Positions 1-5,384 of a stretch of DNA of 5,384 nt are shown here, piece by piece. The stretch's first letter is position 1. Each line of letters begins with the position of its first letter. Below the pieces are notes generated by a model. The model was given only the letters and a program-made list of their open reading frames with translations. It had not been told where the DNA came from and did no database searches. The stretch comes from Holosporaceae bacterium UBA3830. GTDB taxonomy: Bacteria; Pseudomonadota; Alphaproteobacteria; UBA3830. Location: the NCBI GenBank assembly GCA_002393025.1, contig DGIE01000067.1, positions 1 through 5,384 of the forward strand. The letters run 5' to 3'. A program made the position numbers and the translations under genes.

Positions 1-1162
1 TGAAGGGTTTTCCGTCTTTGCCGTTAACTGTTCCAAATGCAATATGTTCAAGCGAAGTGTCTTCATTTACGTATTTTGCACGTCTCACTACAGAGAACAC
101 CTGCTGGAAATGTTCCTTTTGACGCGCATCAACGACATACAAAATTGCATCAGGATTGTAATTTTTCATCCTTTGGACAATGGTTGCAATATCTGTTATT
201 GCATAGGTATATGCTCCGTCAGATTTTCTCAGAATTAACGGGGCTCTTTCCTTTTTCGGGTCACAATCCGCCGATGTCAGAGCAGTCTTGCCTTGTTTCG
301 AGTCACAATAATCCATCGGTACAATTACTGCGCCGTTGGAATGCACTGCTATCTTCCTTTCGAGCAAATCATCGACGATTCTGGGGAGCATTTCGTTTGT
401 ATCGCTTTCTCCGAGCCATAAATCAAAAGAAACGCCAAGTTTATCATAATTTTCCTTGACCGCTTCAACGGATTTGTCCCGCAGTATTTTCCACAACTTC
501 TTATATAATTTATTTCCGTTCTGAAGCTCAAAGGTCGCAACCCTGGCTGCCTCTTTAAATTCATCGTCGGATTTAAAATTTGCGCTTGCTCTTTTATAAA
601 GGGCAGAAATTTCAGAGATTGTCATATCGAAATTTTCAAAACCAGTATCGAATAAACTTGGATCTTCTTGCTTTAGTTGGGTAATCAGCATGCCGATGGG
701 AGTTCCCCAGTCTCCAAAATGAACATCTCCAATCACCTCATTTCCGCTAAACCTTAGGATGCGTTTCAGACTTTCTCCGATAATTGCCGAACGCAAGTGA
801 CCGACATGCATTTCTTTTGCAATATTCGGTCCGCCGTAATCCAGCACAATTTTTCTTTTGAATTTTTTGGGAGAGGTATCGATTTCTAGCAGTTTCTCAT
901 TGGAAAAAATGACGTTAATAAATCCGGGACCGTCGACGGTAACCTTCAAAAATGACGAATCTTTTTCGAGAAAATCCTTGATTTTAGTTGCGATTTCCAG
1001 CGGAGATTTTTTCAGAATTCTCGCAAGAGGCATAGCGATATTCGATTGATAATCGGAAAGATCGGGACGATTTGAAATCGAAACCATGGTGTTGGACACA
1101 TCATAATTCAATTGCTTCAGAGCGCTCGCGATCGCTGAATCCAAGTAATCTTTCAAACTCAT
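1..1162 (-). CDS. argS: Arginyl-tRNA synthetase, N-terminal 387 residues (3' end beyond the window)
   Basis: Cytoplasmic class Ia aminoacyl-tRNA synthetase that charges tRNA-Arg with arginine using ATP. Reading leftward from the ATG at 1162, the frame stays open for 387 codons to the window edge. The family is usually about 550-590 residues, so roughly the last third, mainly the anticodon-binding domain, is missing. Visible landmarks are the N-terminal additional domain ending near DYQSNIAMPLAR (37-48), the HIGH-type signature HVGH (119-122) followed by LRSAIIGESL, GDWGTPMGML (150-159), SDGAYTYAITDIAT (314-327), and YVVDARQKEHFQQVF (342-356). The sequence ends in GKDGKPF, the stretch that replaces the KMSKS loop in many ArgS proteins. 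Residues about 280-306 look longer than the equivalent loop I remember and carry two cysteines (286, 300). The start is supported by GGAG (1169-1172 on the plus strand, read in reverse) 6 nt upstream and by a promoter at 1208-1236. Identification is very secure. Confidence 0.97.
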   Translation of the reverse strand, partial: MSLKDYLDSAIASALKQLNYDVSNTMVSISNRPDLSDYQSNIAMPLARILKKSPLEIATKIKDFLEKDSSFLKVTVDGPGFINVIFSNEKLLEIDTSPKKFKRKIVLDYGGPNIAKEMHVGHLRSAIIGESLKRILRFSGNEVIGDVHFGDWGTPIGMLITQLKQEDPSLFDTGFENFDMTISEISALYKRASANFKSDDEFKEAARVATFELQNGNKLYKKLWKILRDKSVEAVKENYDKLGVSFDLWLGESDTNEMLPRIVDDLLERKIAVHSNGAVIVPMDYCDSKQGKTALTSADCDPKKERAPLILRKSDGAYTYAITDIATIVQRMKNYNPDAILYVVDARQKEHFQQVFSVVRRAKYVNEDTSLEHIAFGTVNGKDGKPF

Positions 1163-1207
1163 TTTAATCTCCGTTTATTCCATAATTTCAGAAAATACTA
1201 CCGTCGC

Positions 1208-1236
1208 ATTATATACAAACGGTTGCAGTCCGACAA
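1208..1236 (-). promoter_or_regulatory. Predicted sigma70-type promoter for argS
   Basis: On the minus strand, TTGTCG (1236-1231) is followed after exactly 17 nt by a perfect TATAAT (1213-1208). The -10 lies about 45 nt upstream of the argS start codon. The -35 sits inside the spacer of the opposing Nudix promoter, so the two probably cannot be occupied by polymerase at the same time. This is a prediction from consensus matching only. Confidence 0.72.
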
Positions 1237-1251
1237 TCATCATAATATTAT
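1223..1251 (+). promoter_or_regulatory. Predicted sigma70-type promoter for the Nudix gene
   Basis: TTGCAG (1223-1228), a 17-nt spacer and TATTAT (1246-1251) match the consensus at four of six and five of six positions. Transcription would start near 1258, which leaves a leader of about 20 nt before the ATG at 1279. It is interleaved with the argS promoter on the other strand. Confidence 0.55.
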
Positions 1252-1278
1252 TTCGATCGGTAAGGTTTGAGGAGAGGC

Positions 1279-1848
1279 ATGCATAGAAAAGATTTGATGG
1301 AAAAATTGGAAAAGTATCAGGCGTTTTGTGACTCGGAAGAAAATGATCGAAAGGCCACTTTGGATTTCGTGAAATCAAACAGTGATTGTTTTGAAAGATC
1401 AAACCTATCGGGACACATTACGGGCTCCTGCTGGTTGGAGAACTATAACGGCGAAAAATTTCTTATGACCGAACACAAAAAGCTGAAGAAGTGGTTACCA
1501 TTGGGGGGACATGCTGACGGGGACAGCAATATAATTCGCGTAGCTATGAAAGAAGCTCACGAAGAGTCGGGATTGAAGAATATTGAGTTAGTGTCAACGG
1601 ATATCTTTGATCTGTCCGTTCACATGATTCCCGAGTACAAAGGGATACCGGCACACTATCACTACGACATTCGGTTTCTGCTAAGGGCGTCGAAACAGGG
1701 AGAGCAGGTACAGATGTCCGACGAATCTACAGACCTTGCCTGGTTTTCCGATATTCCCCAATATGAATCGAAAAAGGATAGCGAAGTTTTGATTCGTATG
1801 TTAAACAAATGGCGAAATTTTCATGAAGCGCAGAAGCTTTCTGCCTAA
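1279..1848 (+). CDS. Nudix hydrolase family protein
   Basis: A 189-residue protein with a Nudix fold, expected to hydrolyse a nucleoside diphosphate linked to another group; the substrate cannot be told from sequence. The Nudix box covers residues 77-99, starting GHADGD and ending KEAHEESGL. The metal-binding glutamates E92, E95 and E96 are kept, but two consensus positions differ: Ser83 stands where the first Glu is usual, and Lys91 where Arg is usual. GHITGS (45-50) begins the first strand of the domain, and HYHYDIRFLL (126-135) resembles a conserved strand in one uncharacterised Nudix subgroup that also has a GGHADGD loop. About 40 helical residues precede the domain. I chose the ATG at 1279 because GAGGAG (1269-1274) lies just upstream; a TTG codon at 1267 in the same frame overlaps that site and is unlikely to be the start. 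It diverges from argS and lies 82 bp before rpmJ with no terminator between, so some read-through into rpmJ is possible. Confidence 0.88.
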   Translation: MHRKDLMEKLEKYQAFCDSEENDRKATLDFVKSNSDCFERSNLSGHITGSCWLENYNGEKFLMTEHKKLKKWLPLGGHADGDSNIIRVAMKEAHEESGLKNIELVSTDIFDLSVHMIPEYKGIPAHYHYDIRFLLRASKQGEQVQMSDESTDLAWFSDIPQYESKKDSEVLIRMLNKWRNFHEAQKLSA

Positions 1849-1877
1849 TTATTTTTAGAGAAAATGCTACGATTTGC

Positions 1878-1906
1878 TTGACAATAGAGATTGGATGTAG
1901 TAATAG
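1878..1906 (+). promoter_or_regulatory. Predicted strong promoter for rpmJ-rpsA
   Basis: A perfect TTGACA (1878-1883) is followed after 17 nt by TAATAG (1901-1906). TATACT at 1908-1913 is a better -10 hexamer but would leave a 24-nt spacer to this -35. The site is 24 nt upstream of the rpmJ start codon, which suits a highly expressed ribosomal protein unit. Confidence 0.6.
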
Positions 1907-1930
1907 CTATACTCGAAAGGGAGTTTATTT

Positions 1931-2056
1931 ATGAAAGTCGTAAATTCATTAAAAACGATTAAAGCCAGACATAAGAATTGTCGTATGATCAGGCGTAAGG
2001 GGCGTATATACGTGATTAATAAGACAAATCCTCGTTTTAAGGCGAGACAGGGTTAA
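1931..2056 (+). CDS. rpmJ: 50S ribosomal protein L36, zinc-free type
   Basis: This 41-residue basic protein is ribosomal protein L36, a small late-assembling component of the large subunit that contacts 23S rRNA. The sequence opens MKVVNSLKTIKARHKNC and closes with GRIYVINKTNPRFKARQG, matching the alphaproteobacterial form of the family. Only one cysteine is present (Cys17), so the Cys-Cys-Cys-His zinc site of the other L36 type is absent and the protein should not need zinc. GGGAG (1919-1923) lies 7 nt before the ATG, an ideal ribosome binding site, and a TTGACA promoter lies just upstream. Here L36 is followed 42 bp later by rpsA. Full length and clearly intact. Confidence 0.97.
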   Translation: MKVVNSLKTIKARHKNCRMIRRKGRIYVINKTNPRFKARQG

Positions 2057-2098
2057 TTTTTTGGTTTTTTTTCATTTAACAATAATAGGTAAAATTTA
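2057..2098 (+). promoter_or_regulatory. U-rich leader before rpsA with a weak ribosome binding site
   Basis: The 42 nt between rpmJ and rpsA contain six T, GG, then eight T (2057-2072), followed by AT-rich sequence. There is no GC-rich stem, so the T-run is unlikely to be a terminator, although GTTAA (2052-2056) and TTAAC (2076-2080) could pair weakly. The only Shine-Dalgarno-like bases are AGGT (2087-2090), 8 nt before the ATG. Protein S1 binds U-rich single-stranded RNA, so the leader is a plausible feedback site; that role is inferred. Confidence 0.45.
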
Positions 2099-3784
2099 AT
2101 GTCGGAAGAGTTAGTTGCTCAAGAAAAAGGCTTTGCGGAGCTTTTTGAGGAGTCCTGCGAGAAGTCTCTGTGGGAAAATAAAGTAGTAAAAGGAAAAATA
2201 GTCGCGGTTGATAGTAATTTCGTGACCATTGATGTAGGATTGAAGTCTGAGGGCAGAATTGCTGTGTCTGAATTCAATTACAACGGGAACACTGAGCTGA
2301 AAGCAGGTGATGAGATCGACGTCTTTATTGATCGCTATGAAGACAAAAGCGGAAGTATCGTGTTGAGTCGGGAGAAAGCTTTGCGCGAAGCGGCTTGGGA
2401 CGATCTTGAAAAGTCATTTAAAGAAGGGGCAAACGTAATGGGAACCATGTTCAACCGCGTTAAGGGTGGATTCATGGTGAATTTGGGCGGAGTTACCGCT
2501 TTCCTTCCGGGAAGTCAGGTTGATGTACGTCCTGTGAAAGATATCAGTCCGTTGATGGGAGTTGAACAGCCATTTTTGATTCTGAAAATGGATAAACAAC
2601 GTGAAAATATAGTGGTTTCCCGCAAAGGTGTTCTTGAGGGAGCAAACGCTGAGGAGAGAGCAAAGGTAATCGAAAAGCTGGAAGAAGGACAGATTCTTGA
2701 CGGTGTTGTTAAAAATATCACCAGCTATGGAGCCTTCGTTGATATAGGCGGAGTGGACGGGTTATTACACAATACCGATATTTCCTGGAAAAGGATTAAT
2801 CATCCTTCCGAAGTTTTGGTTCCGGGACAAGAGGTTAAAGTAAAGGTTATTAAGTTCAATAAAGAAACCAAGAGAATTTCTCTTGGAATGAAGCAGTTGG
2901 TTGCGGATCCATGGGAAGGAGTCGATGTTGAATTCGTCGTCGGATCACGAGTTAAAGGAAAAGTCACCAATGTTACAGACTATGGAATTTTCGTTGAGGT
3001 AAAAGAGGGCGTCGAAGGATTGGTCTATGTCTCCGAGATTAGTTGGAAGAAAAACATTGCTCCATCTAAAGTTGCGACCGCTGGCGAAGAAATTGATGTC
3101 ATGGTTCTCGACGTTGATGTTGCCAAAAGACGTATGGGACTCGGAATCAAACAATTGCAAGATAATCCATGGACTAAACTTGCGGATGAGTTCCCTGTCG
3201 GAAAAGTATTTGATAGCGTCATTTCCAATGTTGCGGAATTCGGTTTGTTTGTAAAAGTTGCGGACGACATCGATGGTATGGTTCATATTAACGACATCTC
3301 TTGGGAGAGAATCAAAGATGAGGACTTTGCGAAGTTTAAGAAGGGCGATACCGTTACCGTGAAGGTTCTCGAGGTGGATTCTGAAAAAGAAAGAATTTCT
3401 CTCGGAATGAAGCAATTAACGGAGAATCCTTATGGTGACTCTGACATCGAGGTAAGAAAAGGTGTTGTTGTAACTTGCGTTGTGACCGAAGTCAAAGAAG
3501 ATGGTCTTGAGGTTACCTTACCAAATGGTGTACACGGATTTATTAAAAAGGCAGATCTTGCTAAAGACCGTCAGGATCGAAAAACTGACCGCTTCGCAGT
3601 AGGTGAAAAAGTCGATGCGAAGATAACTTCAATTGATAAAACGGGAAGAAAAGTTGGATTATCCATTAAAGCTCTCGAAATTGAAGAGGAAAAGCAAGTT
3701 ATGGCAGAGTTTGGATCTTCTGATAGCGGAGCAAGTCTTGGAGATATCCTTGGTCTGGCTATTAACAAAAAATCGGAAGAGTAA
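2099..3784 (+). CDS. rpsA: 30S ribosomal protein S1, six S1 domains
   Basis: Ribosomal protein S1 (561 residues) binds mRNA at the 30S subunit and helps to start translation on messages with structured or weak leaders. Six OB-fold S1 modules can be followed along the chain: about 28-91, 108-175, 196-265, 280-352, 367-439 and 453-524. Modules 3-5 carry the typical RNA-binding signature, for example YGAFVDIGGVDGLLH (210-224), YGIFVEVKEGVEGLVY (295-310) and FGLFVKVADDIDGMVH (381-396). Each ends in a variant of RISLGMKQL followed by a NPW, DPW or NPY linker. Modules 1 and 2 are more divergent, as usual for the ribosome-anchoring part. An acidic tail with SLGDILGLAI (546-555) closes the protein. 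Length and module count match typical proteobacterial S1. The ATG at 2099 starts directly with the expected N-terminal helix. The gene is followed by a strong terminator. In many proteobacteria rpsA sits with cmk and ihfB; here its neighbours are rpmJ and an unrelated gene. Confidence 0.98.
   Translation: MSEELVAQEKGFAELFEESCEKSLWENKVVKGKIVAVDSNFVTIDVGLKSEGRIAVSEFNYNGNTELKAGDEIDVFIDRYEDKSGSIVLSREKALREAAWDDLEKSFKEGANVMGTMFNRVKGGFMVNLGGVTAFLPGSQVDVRPVKDISPLMGVEQPFLILKMDKQRENIVVSRKGVLEGANAEERAKVIEKLEEGQILDGVVKNITSYGAFVDIGGVDGLLHNTDISWKRINHPSEVLVPGQEVKVKVIKFNKETKRISLGMKQLVADPWEGVDVEFVVGSRVKGKVTNVTDYGIFVEVKEGVEGLVYVSEISWKKNIAPSKVATAGEEIDVMVLDVDVAKRRMGLGIKQLQDNPWTKLADEFPVGKVFDSVISNVAEFGLFVKVADDIDGMVHINDISWERIKDEDFAKFKKGDTVTVKVLEVDSEKERISLGMKQLTENPYGDSDIEVRKGVVVTCVVTEVKEDGLEVTLPNGVHGFIKKADLAKDRQDRKTDRFAVGEKVDAKITSIDKTGRKVGLSIKALEIEEEKQVMAEFGSSDSGASLGDILGLAINKKSEE
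2873..2898 (+). repeat. Direct repeat within rpsA, copy 1 (end of S1 module 3)
   Basis: A 26-nt stretch encoding RISLGMKQL that matches positions 3392-3417 at 24 of 26 bases. The two copies are 519 nt apart, exactly 173 codons. Confidence 0.8.
3392..3417 (+). repeat. Direct repeat within rpsA, copy 2 (end of S1 module 5)
   Basis: Second copy of the 26-nt repeat. The corresponding end of module 4 reads RRMGLGIKQL and is less similar, so modules 3 and 5 are the closest pair here. Confidence 0.8.
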
Positions 3785-3815
3785 TTCTTATTTACAAATT
3801 CTATTATAAATCTTC

Positions 3816-3840
3816 AACCTCGCTTCGGCGGGGTTTTTTT
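3816..3840 (+). terminator. Rho-independent terminator after rpsA
   Basis: AACCTCGC (3816-3823) pairs with GCGGGGTT (3828-3835) over all eight positions, with one G-U pair, around a stable TTCG tetraloop (3824-3827). Seven T follow the GC-rich part (3834-3840). It lies 31 nt beyond the rpsA stop codon and separates the ribosomal protein unit from the next gene. Confidence 0.93.
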
Positions 3841-3911
3841 CATCTAAAACATAGTGACCTTTTTCGAAATTAATCTGTTCTTAATAATTTTTTGATACCA
3901 TCGTCCTGATT

Positions 3912-3917
3912 GAGGAG
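3912..3917 (+). promoter_or_regulatory. Ribosome binding site that fixes the GTG start at 3925
   Basis: GAGGAG lies 7 nt before GTG at 3925, ideal spacing. The longest open frame could start at TTG 3910 or GTG 3919, but those codons overlap or sit too close to this site. Starting at 3925 gives MKKG directly before the hydrophobic core, a textbook signal-peptide beginning. I see no convincing promoter between the terminator and this site, only a weak AT-rich possibility around 3860-3888. Confidence 0.75.
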
Positions 3918-3924
3918 TGTGAAT

Positions 3925-3981
3925 GTGAAAAAAGGTTGTGCGATTGTTGCGATTTTGTCAATTATCTTGTACGCAATGGCC
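3925..3981 (+). other. Signal peptide coding region
   Basis: Nineteen codons encode two lysines, a hydrophobic stretch of about 12-13 residues and Ala-Met-Ala immediately before Glu20. This matches the three-part structure and the -3/-1 small-residue rule for signal peptidase I. Cys5 is too near the N terminus to be a lipoprotein anchor. Confidence 0.8.
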
Positions 3982-5379
3982 GAAAAAAAAGTAAACCCTG
4001 ATATTCAGACTACTTTCAACGAACAATATAAAAATTTTAATGATGCATTTTTACGACAATTTAAGGACAAAACTTCTGTATGGCTTGTTCTAGGAAATCG
4101 TGGAACACCTAATTATTATAGAGAAAGATTTTCTAAAAATTGGATTTTTTGGGATTACCATTCATCCTCCGACAACATTGGTATATCCGGAGATTTTTTG
4201 GATCCGAAAAATTGGAAACAAGTCTCGGAATTACTCCCTAAAAAAGTAAATTATATAGCAGCAGACTTTAACGATTTGGTAAGTCATCCGAAAAGAAATA
4301 ACATAATCAAAGCGGCCAAAGAATTACTTAATTCAGACGGAACGTTTTGTATAGAAGATGTCTATGATAATCGAAAAAAACAATTTCAGCATTTTACAGA
4401 TGAAGATTTCGGACAATTATCTAAAGATTTTGAAATAAAATATGCATATTGGGATGGCTATATTTCTTCCCTTCCCTATACCTGTGATCAAAGCGCAAAT
4501 AAAAAGTCTGATATGTTCAAGGGACTTGAAATGATGATTCTGCGTTTGGCATCAGCCAATGCCAAAGAAAAAAAGCAAATGCTGCCATGTATTACGTCTG
4601 ATCTCTATTTCCGATCTTTCATAATTGAACAAGATTTAGTTCAGGAATTAATAAAAGATATTGTGAATTCAACTAAGTTGAAACATCTAATACGAACCTA
4701 TGAAGACGATATTGAAAAAGAGAAAGAACTAGAAGGAATTATTGAAAAAGAAAAAAAGGAAACAGAAGCACTCAAGAAAGATATTGATAACTTTACAAAG
4801 ATGGTAGGTGTCACAGGTAATATAAAAAAAGGATTTGAAACTCTCTCAAAAAATATTAATGCCTTTTACAAAGGTGCTAATTATCTAACGACTGCTCGAC
4901 AAAAAATGGCAAAGTTCGTCAGTAAAAATGGGGATGATTCTAAGGATCTGCAAGAAAAACTGGAAGAAAAAAAGAATCAGTTAATAACTCGTGAGAGGAG
5001 TCTTGTTACATTACAAAATCAACTTAATATGGTGAAGACCGATATCAAAAACGACATAGATAAAATTTTAAAATACAATGATGAAATCTTTTTTTACTTT
5101 GAAAGAGATAAATATCTCAGGCCTTATTTATCGTATAAAAAGGAAAAATTAGAGGAAATTATTGCCGACAGTAAAGACTCAGAGGAAGAATTTTGGAGTG
5201 AATACGATAGTTTTTGGAATTCGATTTCAGTAACTGAAATTTTAGCAACAGAACTAGAAAAGAGCTGGTCTCCTGATGTCATAATACAAAACACGACTTC
5301 TCTTGAAAAAATTAGATCAGATACTGAGAAAAAAATATCGGATACAAGCCGAATAATAATACTATTCATCAAAAAATAG
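3925..5379 (+). CDS. Exported protein with a methyltransferase-like domain and coiled coils, unknown function
   Basis: I do not recognise this 484-residue protein as a named family. Residues 1-19 form a Sec signal peptide: MKK, a hydrophobic core, and an AMA cleavage motif before Glu20, with no lipobox. Residues about 51-209 follow the order of a class I methyltransferase fold. Strand 1 and its loop are VWLVLGNRGTP (52-62). Strand 2 has an acidic residue, WIFWDYHS (73-80). Then come GDFLDP (89-94), strand 4 VNYIAADFNDL (108-118), a helix into LLNSDGTFCIED (134-145), and a closing hairpin FEIKYAYWDGY (169-179) with LEMMILRLA (201-209). The cofactor loop is degenerate: the usual acidic residue and the middle glycine are missing. 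Residues about 252-294 and 342-382 are probable coiled coils rich in Glu and Lys. The tail is short and hydrophobic, ending in KK. The gene stands alone after a terminator and is much more AT-rich than rpsA. It could be a periplasmic, surface or host-delivered protein; catalytic activity is doubtful. Confidence 0.8.
   Translation: MKKGCAIVAILSIILYAMAEKKVNPDIQTTFNEQYKNFNDAFLRQFKDKTSVWLVLGNRGTPNYYRERFSKNWIFWDYHSSSDNIGISGDFLDPKNWKQVSELLPKKVNYIAADFNDLVSHPKRNNIIKAAKELLNSDGTFCIEDVYDNRKKQFQHFTDEDFGQLSKDFEIKYAYWDGYISSLPYTCDQSANKKSDMFKGLEMMILRLASANAKEKKQMLPCITSDLYFRSFIIEQDLVQELIKDIVNSTKLKHLIRTYEDDIEKEKELEGIIEKEKKETEALKKDIDNFTKMVGVTGNIKKGFETLSKNINAFYKGANYLTTARQKMAKFVSKNGDDSKDLQEKLEEKKNQLITRERSLVTLQNQLNMVKTDIKNDIDKILKYNDEIFFYFERDKYLRPYLSYKKEKLEEIIADSKDSEEEFWSEYDSFWNSISVTEILATELEKSWSPDVIIQNTTSLEKIRSDTEKKISDTSRIIILFIKK
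4948..5070 (+). other. Coiled-coil segment with an unbroken Leu/Ile heptad series
   Basis: Residues 342-382 of the exported protein place Leu346, Leu353, Leu360, Leu367, Ile374 and Ile381 at exact seven-residue spacing. Leu342, Leu363, Val370 and Ile378 lie on or near the partner face. The remaining positions are mostly charged or polar. This predicts an extended helix that dimerises or folds back on the other helical segment. Confidence 0.75.
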
Positions 5380-5384
5380 TCAGC

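Noticed and set aside
37..459. Plus-strand open frame of 140 codons
   Set aside because: It lies fully antisense to argS, whose motifs are unmistakable on the minus strand. Its translation shows no recognisable domain and I see no good ribosome binding site.
1175..1402. Minus-strand open frame of 75 codons across the argS/Nudix gap
   Set aside because: It starts inside the Nudix gene and runs through both predicted promoters. It has no domain signature and would be antisense to a well-supported gene.
2052..2080. Terminator between rpmJ and rpsA, suggested by the T-runs
   Set aside because: The only possible stem is five weak pairs (GTTAA/TTAAC), and the T-runs lie in the loop rather than after the stem.
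2945..3415. Minus-strand open frame of 156 codons
   Set aside because: It is a shadow of rpsA modules 4 and 5; the repeated S1 motifs on the plus strand account for the sequence.
3892..3897. TTGATA as a -35 box for the last gene
   Set aside because: A -10 box at normal spacing would fall on the ribosome binding site, and none is seen there.
3910..3924. TTG at 3910 or GTG at 3919 as start of the exported protein
   Set aside because: Both overlap or crowd the GAGGAG site at 3912-3917. GTG at 3925 has ideal spacing and gives a better signal-peptide n-region.
3976..3978. In-frame ATG (residue 18) as the true start, giving a cytoplasmic protein
   Set aside because: No Shine-Dalgarno sequence precedes it, while the upstream GTG has one. 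The upstream codons encode a textbook signal peptide, which would be unlikely by chance.
5361..5380. Inverted repeat ACTATT / AATAGT over the final stop codon as a terminator
   Set aside because: The stem is only six mostly A-T pairs, and no T-run follows before the window ends.

Overview
The window looks like a piece of an alphaproteobacterial chromosome, of fairly low GC content. The clearest clue is the 41-residue ribosomal protein L36. It is the zinc-free type and ends in NPRFKARQG, which I associate with alphaproteobacteria. The arginyl-tRNA synthetase fits the same group. I cannot name the genus. The AT-rich exported coiled-coil protein at the right end would suit a host-associated lineage such as Holosporales or Rickettsiales, but that is inference.

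Layout. Positions 1-1162 (minus strand) hold the N-terminal 387 residues of argS, cut by the left edge. A 116-bp divergent region follows, in which two good sigma70-type promoters are interleaved back to back. One reads left into argS and the other reads right into a Nudix hydrolase gene (1279-1848). After an 82-bp gap with a strong TTGACA promoter come rpmJ (1931-2056) and, 42 bp later, rpsA (2099-3784), encoding a six-domain ribosomal protein S1. A strong UUCG-tetraloop terminator (3816-3840) closes this translation-related unit. A separate gene (3925-5379) then fills the window to within 5 bp of its right edge.

How the genes relate. argS, rpmJ and rpsA are core translation genes. The Nudix enzyme is a housekeeping or clean-up hydrolase of unknown substrate. 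rpmJ and rpsA probably share a transcript. The U-rich gap before rpsA and its poor Shine-Dalgarno sequence would fit feedback control by S1 itself.

The part most worth attention is the last gene. It encodes a 484-residue protein with a clear Sec signal peptide, then a segment that follows the strand order of a class I (Rossmann-like) methyltransferase with a degenerate cofactor loop, then two coiled-coil stretches. The second coiled coil has an unbroken Leu/Ile heptad series. A methyltransferase-like fold on an exported protein is unusual, because SAM is cytoplasmic. The gene is also much more AT-rich than its neighbours. I do not recognise it as a named family.
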